From Brassica napus (Eukaryota; Streptophyta; Magnoliopsida; Brassicales; Brassicaceae): DNA of 64,000 nt. The stretch spans positions 52,227,374-52,291,373 of the forward strand of contig NC_063450.1 in the NCBI RefSeq assembly GCF_020379485.1, written 5' to 3'. The position numbers and the translations under genes were made by a program. Shown here in pieces: positions 61,001 to 64,000 of the stretch. The notes below the pieces were generated by a model, which saw only the letters and a program-made list of their open reading frames with translations, did not search any database and was not told the DNA's origin. Numbering within the stretch: position 1 is the stretch's first letter; every line of letters begins with the position of its first letter.

Positions 61001-62345
61001 GGTGAGATACATACATCAGTGCTTATTATGGCTGCCCTAACAGACTCTCCCATCCAGCGTCCAAGTGATGTTTCTGAGGGTAATGTACTCCTAGATAAAA
61101 AAAGACATGGTGTTATGTTTACGGAGGGGAAAAAACTGAGTCCACATTAACAAAAACCAATCTAGAGTTTATCTCAACTCACATAACATCAAGAGCAACA
61201 GACAGCTTACTGTCATGCTCACAAAGAAGACGAAACGAGTTCCACAGTTCCCAGGAATCAGTCTGTACAGAAGGGAGTACATATTAAAACCACAATGACA
61301 TCATAACAAATAAAAAAAAGGGAAGCCTACAAAACAACATGAACTGCTAGGAATATTCATTTATAGGTATAGGTTTGAAAGGCATATAAACACAAGCAGT
61401 GTCAAGAAGGCATAAAAAGTAGGAACAATCAAAAATTTTAATCACATTGATCAAACGTCTTACCAGACCCTCTGAGGTAGCATCATCCGACTTCACCAGC
61501 GGAACCCTCAGCCATAACTTCATAGCAGAATGACATTATAAAAAAAAAGAAAAAAGAAAGTTAGAGTTTGATTGAAGATGCTATTGTAAAGAAAACATTA
61601 ATCTTAACAAAAAAAACTTGACAGAAAGCAAGAAACTAGTAAACCACCTGCAAGGTAGTCAGTCCTTGTAAGATCTGGTTCACACATCTGGCATAATTGG
61701 CACACGAGGTCCCTTTAGGAGTAGGAAGAAGGCATGCCTGCAAGCAAATAACAAACATTAGCAACACGCAGTCATCCTCTAGCACCAACAATCAAAAGCA
61801 GAAAAAAAGAACCTGCAAGGAGAGATGTGTAGCCCAAGCTATCTCTTGCTTCAACGTGGTTTCTGAATCCATTCGCAAGACCTCATCTTCAGAGTCCAAA
61901 TCAATCCAAGAACTGACTTTTCCTAGAGAAACAAAACATTAACCATTAAATCAAAACCACATCATTCACAACCAACAAAAGAGAGAACACACAAATAGAA
62001 ACATACCAACGACGTGACTGCTCCACTGAGAAGGCGCCAAGACCAAGTCAGAGCCAGAGACTGGTAGAACCTGAGTCTCCGAACCCTTTCCTTCCACTAA
62101 GCTCGGCCTATACGAAGGGTTCATCTGCGTAACAACACTCCGTCACAGAGAGACAAAACACTGAATGATATTTCTAGAAACGATAGGAAGAAAGAAAAAC
62201 GAACCAGAGGAGCAAGGACATAGTCAAAACCGCCGGTGGAGATGTTGAAGGAGAGGAGAGACGGAACATCGTCGGAGAAATCAGTCTCGACGCCGCAGTA
62301 TCTGGACTCGCTTCTCTCCCATCCTCCTCTTTCTCCGAGCGGCAT
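58061..62345 (-). CDS. PRMT5: Protein arginine N-methyltransferase 5 (SKB1)
   Basis: A many-exon minus-strand gene. The start [18 protein letters not shown] is at 62345; an in-frame upstream ATG at 62366 would add seven residues, but the family begins MPLGERGG. Order of motifs: N-terminal TIM-barrel text ([32 protein letters not shown]), the SAM-binding site [23 protein letters not shown], the double-E loop [15 protein letters not shown], and the C-terminal barrel ending SYWVGL with TAG at 58061-58063. PRMT5 makes symmetric dimethylarginine on histone H4R3 and Sm proteins and in plants affects flowering, splicing and the clock. The exons I read keep their motifs without breaks. From memory it corresponds to At4g31120. 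Confidence 0.93.
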
Positions 62346-64000
62346 CTCTACTATTGAGTTGAACAAGGAGTGTGACGGAATTGCAGATTAACAATGAATG
62401 TTTCCTCGAGCCGACAACGAAGACAAAAAGGGTTTAATGAAGGGTTTAGTTCGTACGTATGTTCGGTTTATATTTATTGGGTTTTTCTATTGGGCTTGCT
62501 GTTATGCTAAATTTGGCCCATTTAAGCCATAATAACACCAAACAGATTATTTTTTCTTTTCAAAAAATCATAAGTAAATCCTTAATAACAAAAGTATGTG
62601 ACCATAGTTTTCAACCATCCATATTTCACCGATAGTAGAAGTTGTAGCTTTACTTTTTTTATTGTAAAATTATTGATGCCGATTTTTTTTGTTGTAGGTG
62701 TAGATTTTTTTTGTTATAGATCTTTTGGTGTAAAAATTTAACCGTAGTTTTTTTTAAAAGTATGATTGATATAACTTAGATGTATATTTACCACAATAAT
62801 TTGACAATATTTATTTTACGTGTTAACTATAATAATTTCACAAATTTGAATGAAATTGACTTATGAAAAAAATTTAGCCGGTTAATTTTTATTTTACAAA
62901 ATCATTTAAACATGACATCCATGTACCTATTCAGAAAATGATTGTTTATATTGGATATCGGATTTTTAGATTTAAAATTAAACTTCGTTCGGACTCGGAT
63001 CATACCAGGTCCGGATAAATTTGTGGGAATTTAAAAAATTGAAATAACTTATGTATTTAGAAATGTCATCAACTAATTTATACAAAAATAAAAATTAACA
63101 TTACGGACGTGCGGTAGTTAGTTAGCATTATTTAGACACAACCATTGTTGTTTCTTTTAAGTTGAGTATTATTTCACATATCTTAAGCTCTTGTAAAGGA
63201 TTTGACGTTGCTATGTTGACGCTCGGAAACAGCATACATTATTTCGTTTAATATATTATAAAGTATGTATATCTGTTTTATGTTTCTATCAAAAAGATAA
63301 AGGGAATCAGGATCGCTGGATGCGTTATCCGGTCGGTGAACGATCGTGAATCACACTCAAAAGTAACAATACATAGACCAAAACTGGGCACCACACCACT
63401 TGTATGTTCTCTCTCTACCAGTCTACCACCCCCTCGAGCTTTACTTGTCCTTATCACTTCCCCTTTTCGTATTAGTTGTCTCATTCTAGTAATTAGTGGT
63501 TGTCTTCCTAAGTTTAATCACCAACCATGTCCCTGCTGCGGAGTACCGACCTCTTACATCCTCTCTTTCGCTGTTCTTTTCACAATAACGAATATTTTTA
63601 TCTATTTCATGATCATTCAACTTTAATCCCAACATCATCACTTAACACTGCTCCTCAGTCTTTAATGTTTCTTTTCCGTTACACATCTGCTTGACCTCAT
63701 CCACGTAACCTTGCCTCACGCCAAACAATCTTATTAGCAGCACCTATTCTACGTCGGACAAAATACAACCAGTAGTCTTTAGATACTAGCACTACATAAA
63801 TTTATAAATCAACAAATTTAATAGTATTATTTATACTTTCCGGTCTATCTTTTTTTTTTTGTGCAACACTTTCCAGTCTATCATATTAGGGAAAGTGGTA
63901 ATGGTATAATTTTTATTTGGTACTATATAAAGTTCATATATTTTTTATTATTGAAGTTTTCATAATTAAAAAACCGTATCAAATTTTAAATTTTAAAAGT
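62346..64000. other. PRMT5 upstream region, no gene seen
   Basis: The first 120 bp are PRMT5 leader and promoter, including 'gggcttgctgttatg' and 'ggcccatttaagcc', which are site II-like TGGGCY/GGCCCA elements common in promoters of growth-related genes. The rest is AT-rich. A 96-codon ORF at 63336-63626 is unsupported by any family feature. Confidence 0.5.

Noticed and set aside
63336..63626. 96-codon ORF near the right edge
   Set aside because: No domain, hydrophobic tail of biased composition, no splice or promoter context.
1..64000. CRISPR arrays, bacterial operons or prophage
   Set aside because: All genes are plant nuclear genes with introns; the tandem repeats seen are duplications or microsatellites without spacer structure.

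Overview
The window is nuclear DNA of a Brassicaceae plant. Genes are intron-rich with GT/AG junctions, intergenic DNA is very AT-rich, and Brassicaceae-type Helitrons are abundant. I recognise MIR156b, UTP20, an NKS1-like DUF1068 gene, an alpha/beta hydrolase, a DLDG1/CemA-like gene, a PPR gene, WAK-like kinases, a DUF1997 gene and PRMT5/SKB1. From memory, these lie in the same order as Arabidopsis thaliana At4g30972 to At4g31120. Several genes I remember from that Arabidopsis interval are not found here, and two others are broken. That pattern suggests a fractionated copy of the block, as expected in a polyploid-derived genome such as Brassica or a relative. Species and subgenome are inferred, not shown.

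Layout. From 1 to 17.4 kb the DNA is almost all transposon: Helitrons with A^T insertion sites, a decayed MULE/ULP (DUF1985) element, a Cassandra-type TRIM with 5S rRNA-like LTRs, and a young non-autonomous LTR element with a gag-only ORF. At 17.8-18.1 kb is a MIR156b-type precursor whose mature sequence carries a base change. From 22.6 to 34.7 kb is the large HEAT-repeat gene UTP20, followed by NKS1-like (36.7-37.5 kb) and a minus-strand hydrolase (38.0-39.4 kb). From 39.4 to 44.2 kb is repeat DNA with two outward-facing Helitron 3' ends. A broken DLDG1 copy (44.2-46.1 kb), an intact PPR gene (46.8-48.6 kb) and a tRNA-Arg(UCU)-like gene (48.7 kb) follow.

From 48.9 to 56 kb is a decayed tandem WAKL cluster. 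It contains a TIR element carrying ubiquitin-protease (UBP12/13-like) exons, a WAKL relic with an inverted WAKL fragment that forms a long foldback, and a larger WAKL pseudogene. The DUF1997 gene (56.3-57.8 kb) and PRMT5 (58.1-62.3 kb, minus) are convergent and close the window.

The intact genes do not form one pathway: ribosome biogenesis (UTP20), membrane or ion tolerance (NKS1-like), an uncharacterised hydrolase, organelle RNA processing (PPR) and arginine methylation (PRMT5). The most interesting signals are the WAKL foldback, a possible proto-miRNA or siRNA hairpin; the altered miR156; the gene-capturing TIR element; and a rearrangement with a Helitron copy just upstream of MIR156b.
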